Below, piece after piece: positions 1 through 5,870 of a stretch of 32,182 nt of DNA. This DNA is from Thermoguttaceae bacterium. Its GTDB lineage: Bacteria > Planctomycetota > Planctomycetia > Pirellulales > Thermoguttaceae. The notes beneath the pieces were generated by a model. The model searched no databases, was not told the origin of the DNA, and saw only the letters and a program-made list of their open reading frames with translations. The stretch covers positions 1 to 32,182 of the forward strand of contig JAFZNK010000141.1 of the NCBI GenBank assembly GCA_017550965.1. The letters are read 5' to 3'. A program made the translations under genes and the position numbers. Position 1 is the stretch's first letter. Each line of letters starts with the position of its first letter.

Positions 1-849
1 TCGACCGACGCGAGCTGGTCGATTATCGAATCGCTCGTCGAGGCGGATCCGCGCGTGCGCGGGATACGGTTCCGACGCAATTTCGGCAAGGCGGCCGCGC
101 TCGACGTCGGGTTCAAAGCCGCGACGCTCCCGATCGTCATGACGCTCGACGCCGACTTGCAAGACGATCCGCACGAAATCCCCGAATTTCTCCGTCTGCT
201 CGATTCCGGGCTCGACGTCGTGAGCGGCTGGAAGAAACGCCGCCACGACCCCTGGCATAAAGTCTTGCCAAGCCGCGTCTTCAATTGGCTCGTCAGCTCC
301 CTGACCGGCGTCAAATTGCACGACCACAACTGCGGCATGAAATGCTATCGGCGCGAAATCTTCGACGAAATCTCCCTCTACGGCGAATTGCACCGCTTCG
401 TGCCCGTCCTGGCCGCCGCGCGAGGCTATAAAGTCGGCGAGAAAGTCGTTCGGCACCGCGCGCGAAAATTCGGCAAGTCGAAATACGGGTTCAATCGGTT
501 CGTCAAAGGATTTTTGGATCTGCTCTCGGTCAAATTCGTCACCGGGTACGGACAACGCCCGCAACATCTGCTCGGCACGTTCGGCTTGTCGTCGTTCTTC
601 ATCGGCGCGGTTACGCTCTGCTGGATGGCGCTGCGCTGGGTTCTCGCGCGTCTGCCGTTCCTCGGTCTTGCGGAATATCATCTTGGCGGTCGGCCCGCGG
701 TCGTCTACTCCGCCGCGCTCATGCTCCTGGGCGCGCAACTCCTTTCGATCGGGGTCGTCGCCGAACTGCTTGTGTCGTACGAAAATAGAAAAGGTCGAGA
801 GTATTCGGTCAAGACGGAAATCGGCAAGCCGTCGAAGTCGAAAGATTAA
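1..849 (+). CDS. Glycosyltransferase family 2, DPM1/GtrB-like (5' end outside window)
   Basis: The frame is already open at base 1, so the gene begins before the window; the internal GTG at 55 is not a credible start. The protein is a membrane-bound family 2 glycosyltransferase, of the kind that moves a sugar from a nucleotide donor to polyprenyl phosphate or a lipid. Visible signatures are the RRNFGKAAALDVGF segment, the metal- and nucleotide-binding run DADLQDDPHEIP, a GWKKRRHDPW segment, the acceptor-side HDHNCGMKCYRREI block and YGELHRFVPVLAA. Two hydrophobic helices follow near the C-terminus (about 590-650 and 700-770 in window bases), then a basic tail. This is the usual layout of dolichol-phosphate mannosyltransferase and undecaprenyl-phosphate glycosyltransferase relatives. 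The sugar and acceptor cannot be told from sequence. Confidence 0.93.
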   Translation, partial: STDASWSIIESLVEADPRVRGIRFRRNFGKAAALDVGFKAATLPIVMTLDADLQDDPHEIPEFLRLLDSGLDVVSGWKKRRHDPWHKVLPSRVFNWLVSSLTGVKLHDHNCGMKCYRREIFDEISLYGELHRFVPVLAAARGYKVGEKVVRHRARKFGKSKYGFNRFVKGFLDLLSVKFVTGYGQRPQHLLGTFGLSSFFIGAVTLCWMALRWVLARLPFLGLAEYHLGGRPAVVYSAALMLLGAQLLSIGVVAELLVSYENRKGREYSVKTEIGKPSKSKD

Positions 850-851
850 TC

Positions 852-879
852 AAAAAACGACCGCGTCGCCGCGATCGTT
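852..879 (-). terminator. Rho-independent terminator for the 917-1213 gene
   Basis: Read on the minus strand, a 10-bp stem (AACGATCGCG with CGCGGTCGTT, one U-G wobble) closes a GCGA loop and runs straight into six T. It sits 37 bases past the stop of the minus-strand small gene, which supports that gene being real. On the plus strand the hairpin lacks an adjacent T run, so it fits the minus direction best, although it also lies just after the glycosyltransferase stop. Confidence 0.7.
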
Positions 880-916
880 GAAAAGTTTTTGAACGGATTT
901 TTGCGGAACCGTCGGG

Positions 917-1213
917 TTATTCTCCGCAAAAGATTTTCAGTCTCGGTCGATCCGAATCGACGCGGCGCCGACTTGACGCCGACGGCGCGCCGAACGTTCT
1001 GCGCGGAAGAAGCTCCGCTTTGGCGCGCTCGAAATTCAGGATCCTCGGCTCGTCTTCCGCGTCGTCGGCCGCCGACTCGCGCGACGACAAAAGCGCGAGA
1101 ATCGCCAGCGCGAGCGTCGCTTCCGTCTCCGGCTCGCGTTTCGGTTTCGCCATGCGCGCCGCCAGCTCCTCGCGCGCGTACGCAAGCCCCGCCTCTATTC
1201 CTCGTCGAGTCAT
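917..1213 (-). CDS. Hypothetical protein, 98 aa
   Basis: I do not recognise this family. The start chosen is the ATG whose complement lies at 1211-1213, beginning MTRRGIEAGLAYAREELAAR, with AAGGAG about 12 bases upstream. A longer frame reaching 1345 has no comparable ribosome site and begins with a basic, low-information stretch. The protein has a charged, probably helical N-terminus, a short Ala/Leu-rich helix (ATLALAILALLSSRE, about residues 33-47), an acidic patch and an Arg-rich tail. No signal peptide or clear membrane segment is seen. A terminator follows at 852-879 and an AT-rich promoter-like element lies upstream at 1353-1386. The overlapping plus-strand frames look like shadows. 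Reality is probable but not certain, and function is unknown. Confidence 0.5.
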   Translation of the reverse strand: MTRRGIEAGLAYAREELAARMAKPKREPETEATLALAILALLSSRESAADDAEDEPRILNFERAKAELLPRRTFGAPSASSRRRVDSDRPRLKIFCGE

Positions 1214-1352
1214 CGCCGACCCTTTCTCCTTATTCGCGTCGATTGTCGCGGCGCGTCCCTGCGCCGCCTGCCGACGCGATAGTACGCTTTTTCCGCGCGC
1301 GGCGCAAGAGCGATTCGACGTCGCGGACGTTTCAGCCGATTTCAAAGCGTCG

Positions 1353-1386
1353 GTTATATCAATTATATCTATTATACAGATATAAC
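1353..1386 (-). promoter_or_regulatory. AT-rich inverted repeat with two TATAAT hexamers
   Basis: GTTATATC at 1353-1360 is matched by its exact reverse complement GATATAAC at 1379-1386, with 18 bases between. TTATATC also repeats directly at 1354 and 1363. On the minus strand the element holds two perfect TATAAT boxes (complements at 1371-1376 and 1362-1367). The second has a TTGTTA about 15 bases upstream. It probably provides the promoter, and perhaps an operator, for the 98-aa minus-strand gene. This is inferred from pattern only. Confidence 0.4.
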
Positions 1387-1409
1387 AAAAAACGCGTGGA
1401 GGGCAATTT

Positions 1410-1469
1410 ATGAGTTTCCATGGAAGAAATCTCGCAAAACCCCCTTGTCAAATGAAAAAAGCTCATTAG
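1410..1469 (+). CDS. Candidate 19-aa small ORF
   Basis: An ATG at 1410 follows TGGAGGG by six bases, a good ribosome binding site and spacing, and the frame closes at a TAG at 1467-1469. The peptide begins MSFHGRNLAK and has no recognisable domain. It ends inside the promoter candidate for the next gene, so it could be a leader peptide or a chance site. Support is limited to the ribosome site. Confidence 0.22.
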   Translation: MSFHGRNLAKPPCQMKKAH

Positions 1470-1472
1470 AAT
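1445..1472 (+). promoter_or_regulatory. Promoter candidate for the small basic protein gene
   Basis: TTGTCA (1445-1450) is followed after 16 bases by TAGAAT (1467-1472), each differing from the sigma-70 consensus at one position. It would give a leader of about 155 bases before the ATG at 1634. It is the best-scoring pair seen in this intergenic region. Confidence 0.45.
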
Positions 1473-1633
1473 AACCTATCTAAGCGTTCCGTGTTTCGCT
1501 TGCGCAAAGCGCGTGTCGGAACGCTTCGCGGGCGGGTCGCCAAAAGAGGCGCGTTGCGTCCGTCGTTTTGTCGCATACTGGACGTCGGTTCGAGCGATCG
1601 AGCAACCGCGTAAAACGTTTGGAGAATTTACCC

Positions 1634-1846
1634 ATGACCATCGATAAGAGCTTAAAAGTCAAAAAAGGCGTTTCGCGTTCGCGCAACGTCTTGACGAGAG
1701 TCGAACGTATTGAAAAGTTGCAGTCCCAGGATCGTTGGGCTGACGACGCTTCCCCCTTCAGCCTTCCGAAAATTCGCGTCTATAAGGTCGTCTTGAAGAA
1801 GAAAAAGAAGGTCAAGGAAGCTCCGGAAGAAAAAGGCAAGAAGTGA
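1634..1846 (+). CDS. Small basic protein, TIGR04137-like (ribosome-associated candidate)
   Basis: The 70-residue product begins MTIDKSLKVKKGV and carries SRSRNVLTRVERIEKL, a trait of the small basic protein family known from Chlamydiae, Verrucomicrobia and Planctomycetes. That family has been suspected of a ribosome or RNA role. The middle RWADDASPFSLPKIRVYK also fits, and the tail is a Lys-rich run (KKKKKVKEA) suited to nucleic acid binding. The ATG at 1634 is chosen because GGAG lies 9 bases upstream and family members start just before IDKSLK; an in-frame ATG at 1568 would add a non-conserved extension. The gene stands alone on the plus strand, with a promoter candidate at 1445 and a terminator at 1908. 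The family assignment is from memory of its consensus, and the exact function is unknown. Confidence 0.85.
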   Translation: MTIDKSLKVKKGVSRSRNVLTRVERIEKLQSQDRWADDASPFSLPKIRVYKVVLKKKKKVKEAPEEKGKK

Positions 1847-1907
1847 TTTCTCGCTCCTGAGCTTAGCGCGTAGAGCGCCGATTCGTTCGAGTCTCGTATG
1901 CGTAATT

Positions 1908-1942
1908 AAAGGCTGCGCGGCGAAAGCCAGGCAGCCTTTTTT
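1908..1942 (+). terminator. Rho-independent terminator
   Basis: AAAGGCTGC (1908-1916) and GCAGCCTTT (1931-1939) form a 9-bp perfect stem followed by a six-T run on the plus strand. It ends the small basic protein transcript. The minus reading, facing the thioredoxin gene, has only a short T tract, so weaker two-way use is possible. Confidence 0.85.
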
Positions 1943-1981
1943 GTTTCTTGTTCGACGCGTCTCAGAAAGCGTCGACGTCGC

Positions 1982-2290
1982 TTATTGAAGAAGTTCTTCC
2001 AGTTGTTCCTTCGAACGGTATCCAACCGCCTGCTTGACGATCTCCCCGTTCTTCATTACGACAAGCGTCGGAATACTCGACACGCGAAACGCGTCGGCAA
2101 GCGCCGGCTCTTCGTCGACGTTGACCTTCCCGACTTTGATCTTGCCCGCGTATTCCTCGGCGATCTGCGCCACAATCGGCCCGACCATTCTGCACGGACC
2201 GCACCACGGCGCCCAGAAATCCAGCAGGACGGGGACGGGCGAATTCTTTACCTCTGTTTCAAAATTCTGACTGGTAACGGTAATTTCCAT
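1982..2290 (-). CDS. trxA: Thioredoxin
   Basis: A 102-residue thioredoxin, close to the usual length. It has the redox site FWAPWCGPCRMVGP (WCGPC at about residues 29-33), the buried-Asp strand VPVLLDF before it, KVNVDEEP, and the cis-proline loop SSIPTLVVMKNGE. It reduces disulfides in cytoplasmic proteins. The start at 2290 (MEITVTSQNF) is chosen over an upstream one because GAGGG lies 8 bases before it and thioredoxins begin at this point; the extra 23 residues of the longer frame are unrelated. It lies 25 bases downstream of a ferredoxin-thioredoxin reductase catalytic gene on the same strand, so the two probably share a transcript and this thioredoxin is the likely substrate of that enzyme. 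Confidence 0.97.
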   Translation of the reverse strand: MEITVTSQNFETEVKNSPVPVLLDFWAPWCGPCRMVGPIVAQIAEEYAGKIKVGKVNVDEEPALADAFRVSSIPTLVVMKNGEIVKQAVGYRSKEQLEELLQ

Positions 2291-2315
2291 AATATCTACC
2301 CTCTTTTGAATTAGC

Positions 2316-2513
2316 TCATTTCGACTTGTAATACAACATGCAGTGGCAAAACCCCTCAAAGTTCGGGTCTTTAATTTGATCTCTGAATTCTTTGCACATG
2401 CACTTGTTTTCCGGGGTGCGCTCGCGTCGACACGGACAATAACCGCCCGTGCGCTCGAGCCCTTCTTTCACCGTCTTGACGACGTTTTCGTCCGGATTGA
2501 GTTTGACTTCCAT
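2316..2513 (-). CDS. Ferredoxin-thioredoxin reductase catalytic subunit-like protein (65 aa)
   Basis: The product has six cysteines laid out as CPC (26, 28), CMC (38, 40) and CHC (56, 58). In the ferredoxin-thioredoxin reductase beta chain such paired cysteines bind a [4Fe-4S] cluster and supply the active disulfide. The neighbouring words YCPCRRERTPENK and CKEFRDQ also fit the family. Plant and cyanobacterial chains are longer (about 110 residues) and space the motifs as CPC-x16-CPC-x8-CHC, whereas here the gaps are 9 and 15, as in short forms of anaerobes. The ATG is preceded by AAGGAGG at 6 bases. Thioredoxin follows immediately. No variable-chain gene is visible in the window, which fits anaerobe systems that work without one. 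Role inferred: reduction of thioredoxin with electrons from ferredoxin. Confidence 0.85.
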   Translation of the reverse strand: MEVKLNPDENVVKTVKEGLERTGGYCPCRRERTPENKCMCKEFRDQIKDPNFEGFCHCMLYYKSK

Positions 2514-2593
2514 AATATGCCTCCTTAAATCGGGGGGTTAATGCATTTCCTTTTTTCAAGGCTTCCCAGCGGAAGGAGCAAAGTTGGCGCCGA

Positions 2594-2623
2594 AAAAACG
2601 GAACGTCATACGAATTCCGTTTC
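2594..2623 (-). terminator. Rho-independent terminator after the CDF gene
   Basis: On the minus strand AAACGGAA and TTCCGTTT (2616-2623 and 2597-2604) pair as an 8-bp stem around an 11-base loop that contains the gene's TGA stop. The 3' arm runs into a six-T tract (complement 2594-2599). It closes the methyltransferase-vsr-CDF unit and separates it from the ftrB-trxA pair. Confidence 0.6.
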
Positions 2624-3742
2624 GATCGTCAACACAATCTCTTTGTCGGGATAGAGAGGCTGAATATAATCCAGAAATTCGCGTCGAAGCGCTTCCCAGT
2701 CTTTCAGGAGATAATCGACGACAAAATCGCAATAGATCGTGTTCGCGTCGACGTCGAAATAGAGCGCGTGAGAACTTTTGACGTGTTCGTGAGCGTCGAC
2801 GAACTTATCGACGACTTTTTTCAGGTCGACGTTTTCCTGATGGTCGATTCCCGTGGCGATCACGCCGAAAACCAGCGACACGCGATGCTCGCGCATAACG
2901 CGCAACTGAAGACGGTGGAGGAACTGATAGACTTCGCCGACCGTCCTGGCGTGGTCGATCTCGACGTTCACCGAGCCCGTCCACGCGTTGGGCCCGTAGT
3001 TGTGCAGCGTCATGTCGGCGGCGTTCACAATCCCAGGCTCGGCGAGAATCTCGCGATAGAGCCGCGCCGCCAATTCCTTTTTGCCGGGCCCGCCGAGCAA
3101 ATCGTCGACCGAGCCGCGCAAGACGCCGACGCCCGCCTTACCGACGACGAGCGACATAAAAACGCCGACGTAAGCGTCGATCGAACGGTGAAAAACAATG
3201 AAAATCAGGCACGAAACGATCGTTAACAAAGAGATGAACGCGTCGTTGCGACAGTCGAGCCCGACCGCGACGAGAGAGCCGGAGTCGACCTTTTTGCCCG
3301 TCCTCATCGTGTAGACGCCAAGTATGTATTTGACGACCGCCGTTCCGCCGACGAGCAGCATGGAAACGTACGTTATCGACAACGGCTCGGGCTTAATGAT
3401 CAATTTGACGGAGCCGACGAGCATTTCCACGCCCGCGACTAAAATCACCACCGCGATGGCGAGGCTCGTGAGATATTCGATTCGGCCGTGTCCAAACGGA
3501 TGTTTTTCGTCGGGCCGTTTCTCGGCGAGTTTCGCGCCGACAAGGGACAGAAACGACGTGAGCGCGTCGGACGCGTTGTTGACGCCTTCCGAAACGATCG
3601 CGATCGACGACGTCAGCGCGCCGACGAGTATTTTCAGTCCGGAAATGAGCAAATTGACGACGACGCCAAGCGTCGACGTCAACACGATCGCGTTCTGCCG
3701 CGGATCGTCGCCTCCGCCCAAATATTTGCCAAGAGCTTTCAT
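2606..3742 (-). CDS. Cation diffusion facilitator family transporter
   Basis: A 378-residue CDF transporter, which exports divalent metal ions from the cytoplasm in exchange for protons. Six hydrophobic helices span about residues 18-210. TM2 carries EGVNNASDALTS, giving an Asn55/Asp59 metal pair. The loop HPFGHGRIEYL after it is typical of the family, and TM5 carries DCRNDA, giving Asp163/Asp167. A cytoplasmic ferredoxin-like domain follows from about residue 222. About 80 more residues beyond that domain (from GIDHQENVDL to the end) look like a second alpha-beta domain, making the protein longer than the usual 300 residues. Zinc exporters of the family have His in TM5; Asn/Asp/Asp/Asp resembles manganese exporters, so Mn is the likelier ion. 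It lies 16 bases after vsr. No strong ribosome site is seen at the ATG. Confidence 0.93.
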   Translation of the reverse strand: MKALGKYLGGGDDPRQNAIVLTSTLGVVVNLLISGLKILVGALTSSIAIVSEGVNNASDALTSFLSLVGAKLAEKRPDEKHPFGHGRIEYLTSLAIAVVILVAGVEMLVGSVKLIIKPEPLSITYVSMLLVGGTAVVKYILGVYTMRTGKKVDSGSLVAVGLDCRNDAFISLLTIVSCLIFIVFHRSIDAYVGVFMSLVVGKAGVGVLRGSVDDLLGGPGKKELAARLYREILAEPGIVNAADMTLHNYGPNAWTGSVNVEIDHARTVGEVYQFLHRLQLRVMREHRVSLVFGVIATGIDHQENVDLKKVVDKFVDAHEHVKSSHALYFDVDANTIYCDFVVDYLLKDWEALRREFLDYIQPLYPDKEIVLTIETEFV

Positions 3743-3758
3743 ATCGAAACCCGACGCC

Positions 3759-4295
3759 TCACGAAATCGACTCCGACCGAACGCGTTCCAACGCCTCGAC
3801 GATCGGACGCAATTTCTCGTTCAGTCGTTCGGCGTTCGCTTTTTTAAAGTCGCACTCCCAGACGCGCACGACGCGATACCCCAACGCTTCAAGTCGTTCG
3901 GTTACGGCGCGATCGCGCGCCTGATTGCGCTCGATTTTGACGCGCCAGTAGTCGGCGTGGTCTTTGGGTTTGGTGTTGCGGCAGTCGTGTCCGTGCCAGA
4001 AACACCCGTCGACAAATACGGCGATTCGCAACTGTCGAAACAGAAAGTCGGGCTTGCCGACGATCTTGACCTGCCGACGCCAGCCCGTAATATGGAGGCG
4101 TTTAAACTCTTCGATCAGGCGAAGTTCCGTCGACTTGTTTTTCGTCGACTTCACTTTGCTCATGATCTCCGAACGCTTCGACGCGGTGAAGACGTCGCTT
4201 TTCTGCGGAGAGTCGTCTCCCTGAGGAAGGTCCGGCAATTTCGGAAGGACGGGCGTTCTCTTTGCGGAGGGCTTTTTTTTCGGTTTATCGGTCAT
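3759..4295 (-). CDS. vsr: Very short patch repair (Vsr) DNA mismatch endonuclease
   Basis: This 178-residue protein matches Vsr, which nicks DNA 5' of the T in T:G mismatches that arise when 5-methylcytosine is deaminated. Seen are the MSKVKSTKNKSTELRL start of the domain, KPDF with the likely catalytic Asp83, the core FVDGCFWHGHDC (94-105), YWRVKIERNQARD and the closing RVVRVWECDF. About 35 Lys/Pro-rich residues precede the domain, so the protein is longer than E. coli Vsr (about 156). Its ATG overlaps the methyltransferase stop codon in an ATGA arrangement, which implies translational coupling and a repair job tied to that enzyme's methylation sites. The pairing of vsr with a cytosine-5 methyltransferase is known from dcm-vsr. 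Confidence 0.95.
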   Translation of the reverse strand: MTDKPKKKPSAKRTPVLPKLPDLPQGDDSPQKSDVFTASKRSEIMSKVKSTKNKSTELRLIEEFKRLHITGWRRQVKIVGKPDFLFRQLRIAVFVDGCFWHGHDCRNTKPKDHADYWRVKIERNQARDRAVTERLEALGYRVVRVWECDFKKANAERLNEKLRPIVEALERVRSESIS

Positions 4296-5803
4296 TTTTT
4301 CGTAAAGACCAGCGGCAAAAAGCGTTCGAGCGCGCGCTGAATCAAATGAACCGGCGCGGCGTTCCCCGCCTGCTTGCGAATTTGAGAATCGGAGACGACC
4401 ACCTTGAAATCGTCGGGAAAACCTTGTAAACGCAACATTTCGCGCGGCGTCAGGCGGCGCTCGCCGTTCACCAGAAGGTAGTTGTAACTCGCGCCCGCGC
4501 GCAACGCGCAGCTGTACGGATACGAGGAGATATTGCCCGACTTATTCTCGTGCCAGATGGAAGGACAGAACTCCGAGCGATGCGCTTCTTTGCGCTTGCG
4601 AACGATTTCCGGGGACGCGAAATACTTCTTATCGACGTCGGCGTCGTTTTCGAGCAGTTCGCTCAGCGGCGTCGGTTCGACGCGTTTCGGCCATTCAATC
4701 TCGAACGGCTCGGTCGATCCGACGACGACGACGCGTTCGCGTTTCTGAGGCAGACCGCAGTCGAGCGCGTTGAGAACGCGCCAGTCGACGCAATAGCCGA
4801 GTTCTTCCTGCAAGACGCGCAGGATGATTTGGAACGTTCGGCCGGAATCGTGCGTCGTGAGCTGCCGCACGTTTTCCAACACAAACGCGCGCGGACGTTT
4901 GTCTTTTAAAATACGCGCGATCTGGAAGAAAAGCGAACCTTTTGTTTCGTCCGCAAATCCTTTGCGCAGCCCGATAATCGAAAACGTCTGACACGGAAAC
5001 CCCGCCATGAGAAGATCAAAGTCGGGAATATCGTCGGACGCAAGTCGCGCGACGTCGCCAAAAGGCGTCTCGCCGAAATTCGCGGCGTAGCTACGCTGCG
5101 CGGGCTCGTCGACGTCGCAACTCAAAACGCATTCGCTCGCGCGATTCATCTGCGCAAACGCGTTTTGCGCGGCGTAACGAAAACCGCCGATTCCGCAAAA
5201 CAAATCGAAATACCGCACGGGCCGTCCCAACGTGGGGTCCGCAAGATTGGCGGGAGAGTCCGCAAGTCCTTCTTTTTTAGCGGTTTTTGAAAAATTCGAC
5301 GACGTCGTCTGACTGTGTCGCGGCGCGTAGACCCGGCGCGGCGACTCGGACTCGATCGGTTCGAACAACGAGCGCGGCGCGTCGACGTCTTGCGTCGCCA
5401 TGAGTTCGTCGAACGACTGTTCCGCCAGGTCGGTCGCGTAAGGCGCGATTTCAGGAAGTTCGACCTTCTCTTCGCCCGCCCCGGTCGGCTCGGGCTCGCT
5501 CTTTCGTTTGGGAGCCGCTTTGCGTTTCTTTTTTTCCGACCTGGGTTTGACGCTCTGTTCCGGCTCCGGCGCGACCTGCGGCTCCGATTCGCAAACCGAC
5601 GTCTCGCTCGCCTGCTCGTCGCCGAAAATTTCTTCGACGGTCGATCCCAGTGCGCGCGCGATTCGAAGCGCCACAAAAACGCTCGCGTCGCAGGCGTCTT
5701 CTTCCAAAGCGATCAGTAATCGCGGCGACACGTTGACTTGCGCCGCGAAGTCTTTCAGATCAACCCGGCGCGCTTCTCGCATTTGTCGAACGCGGTTGCT
5801 CAT
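4292..5803 (-). CDS. DNA (cytosine-5-)-methyltransferase with N-terminal HTH
   Basis: A 503-residue fusion. Residues 1-61 are a Cro/C1-type helix-turn-helix (MREARRVDLKDFAAQVNVSP, then LGSTVEEIFGDE). Residues 62-190 are a Lys/Glu/Pro-rich linker. The C5 methyltransferase domain starts at 198: motif I FDLFCGIGG (199-207), motif IV GFPCQTFS with catalytic Cys271, motif VI ENV (310-312), motif VIII QKRER (353-357), motif IX RLTPRE (450-455) and a motif X GNAAP (480-484). The target recognition domain lies at about 365-448, and its site cannot be read off. HTH-bearing C5 methyltransferases are known to regulate their own promoters, so autoregulation is likely. Vsr overlaps its 3' end. No restriction endonuclease gene is present in the window, so it looks solitary. 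AAAGG lies about 8 bases before the ATG. Confidence 0.95.
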   Translation of the reverse strand: MSNRVRQMREARRVDLKDFAAQVNVSPRLLIALEEDACDASVFVALRIARALGSTVEEIFGDEQASETSVCESEPQVAPEPEQSVKPRSEKKKRKAAPKRKSEPEPTGAGEEKVELPEIAPYATDLAEQSFDELMATQDVDAPRSLFEPIESESPRRVYAPRHSQTTSSNFSKTAKKEGLADSPANLADPTLGRPVRYFDLFCGIGGFRYAAQNAFAQMNRASECVLSCDVDEPAQRSYAANFGETPFGDVARLASDDIPDFDLLMAGFPCQTFSIIGLRKGFADETKGSLFFQIARILKDKRPRAFVLENVRQLTTHDSGRTFQIILRVLQEELGYCVDWRVLNALDCGLPQKRERVVVVGSTEPFEIEWPKRVEPTPLSELLENDADVDKKYFASPEIVRKRKEAHRSEFCPSIWHENKSGNISSYPYSCALRAGASYNYLLVNGERRLTPREMLRLQGFPDDFKVVVSDSQIRKQAGNAAPVHLIQRALERFLPLVFTKK

Positions 5804-5870
5804 GGTCTTGCCTTTCCGTAGGTAACCGACGCGAATCCTCCGTAACGGGCGCGTCGTTCTTTTCTGTCGT

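Larger units (their letters stand above)
1214..1633. other. Intergenic region with divergent regulatory signals
   Basis: These 420 bases separate the minus-strand 98-aa gene from the plus-strand small basic protein gene. They hold the inverted-repeat, TATAAT-bearing element at 1353-1386, a 19-codon candidate small ORF at 1410-1469 and a promoter candidate at 1445-1472. The rest, 1480-1620, is GC-rich leader sequence in which I see no convincing gene. Confidence 0.6.

Noticed and set aside
889..1413. 174-codon plus-strand frame after the glycosyltransferase
   Set aside because: Low-information Arg/Pro/Ala-rich translation, no ribosome site, and it crosses the terminator-backed minus-strand gene and the AT-rich control element.
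1860..1897. tRNA-like words, a D-arm-like GCTTAGCGCGTAGAGCGCC and a T-loop-like GTTCGAGTC
   Set aside because: Only about five bases separate them, so there is no anticodon arm, and no acceptor stem can be drawn. Probably chance or a remnant too short to claim.
3324..4340. 338-codon plus-strand frame over the CDF and vsr genes
   Set aside because: It spans two well-supported minus-strand genes and gives no recognisable domain.
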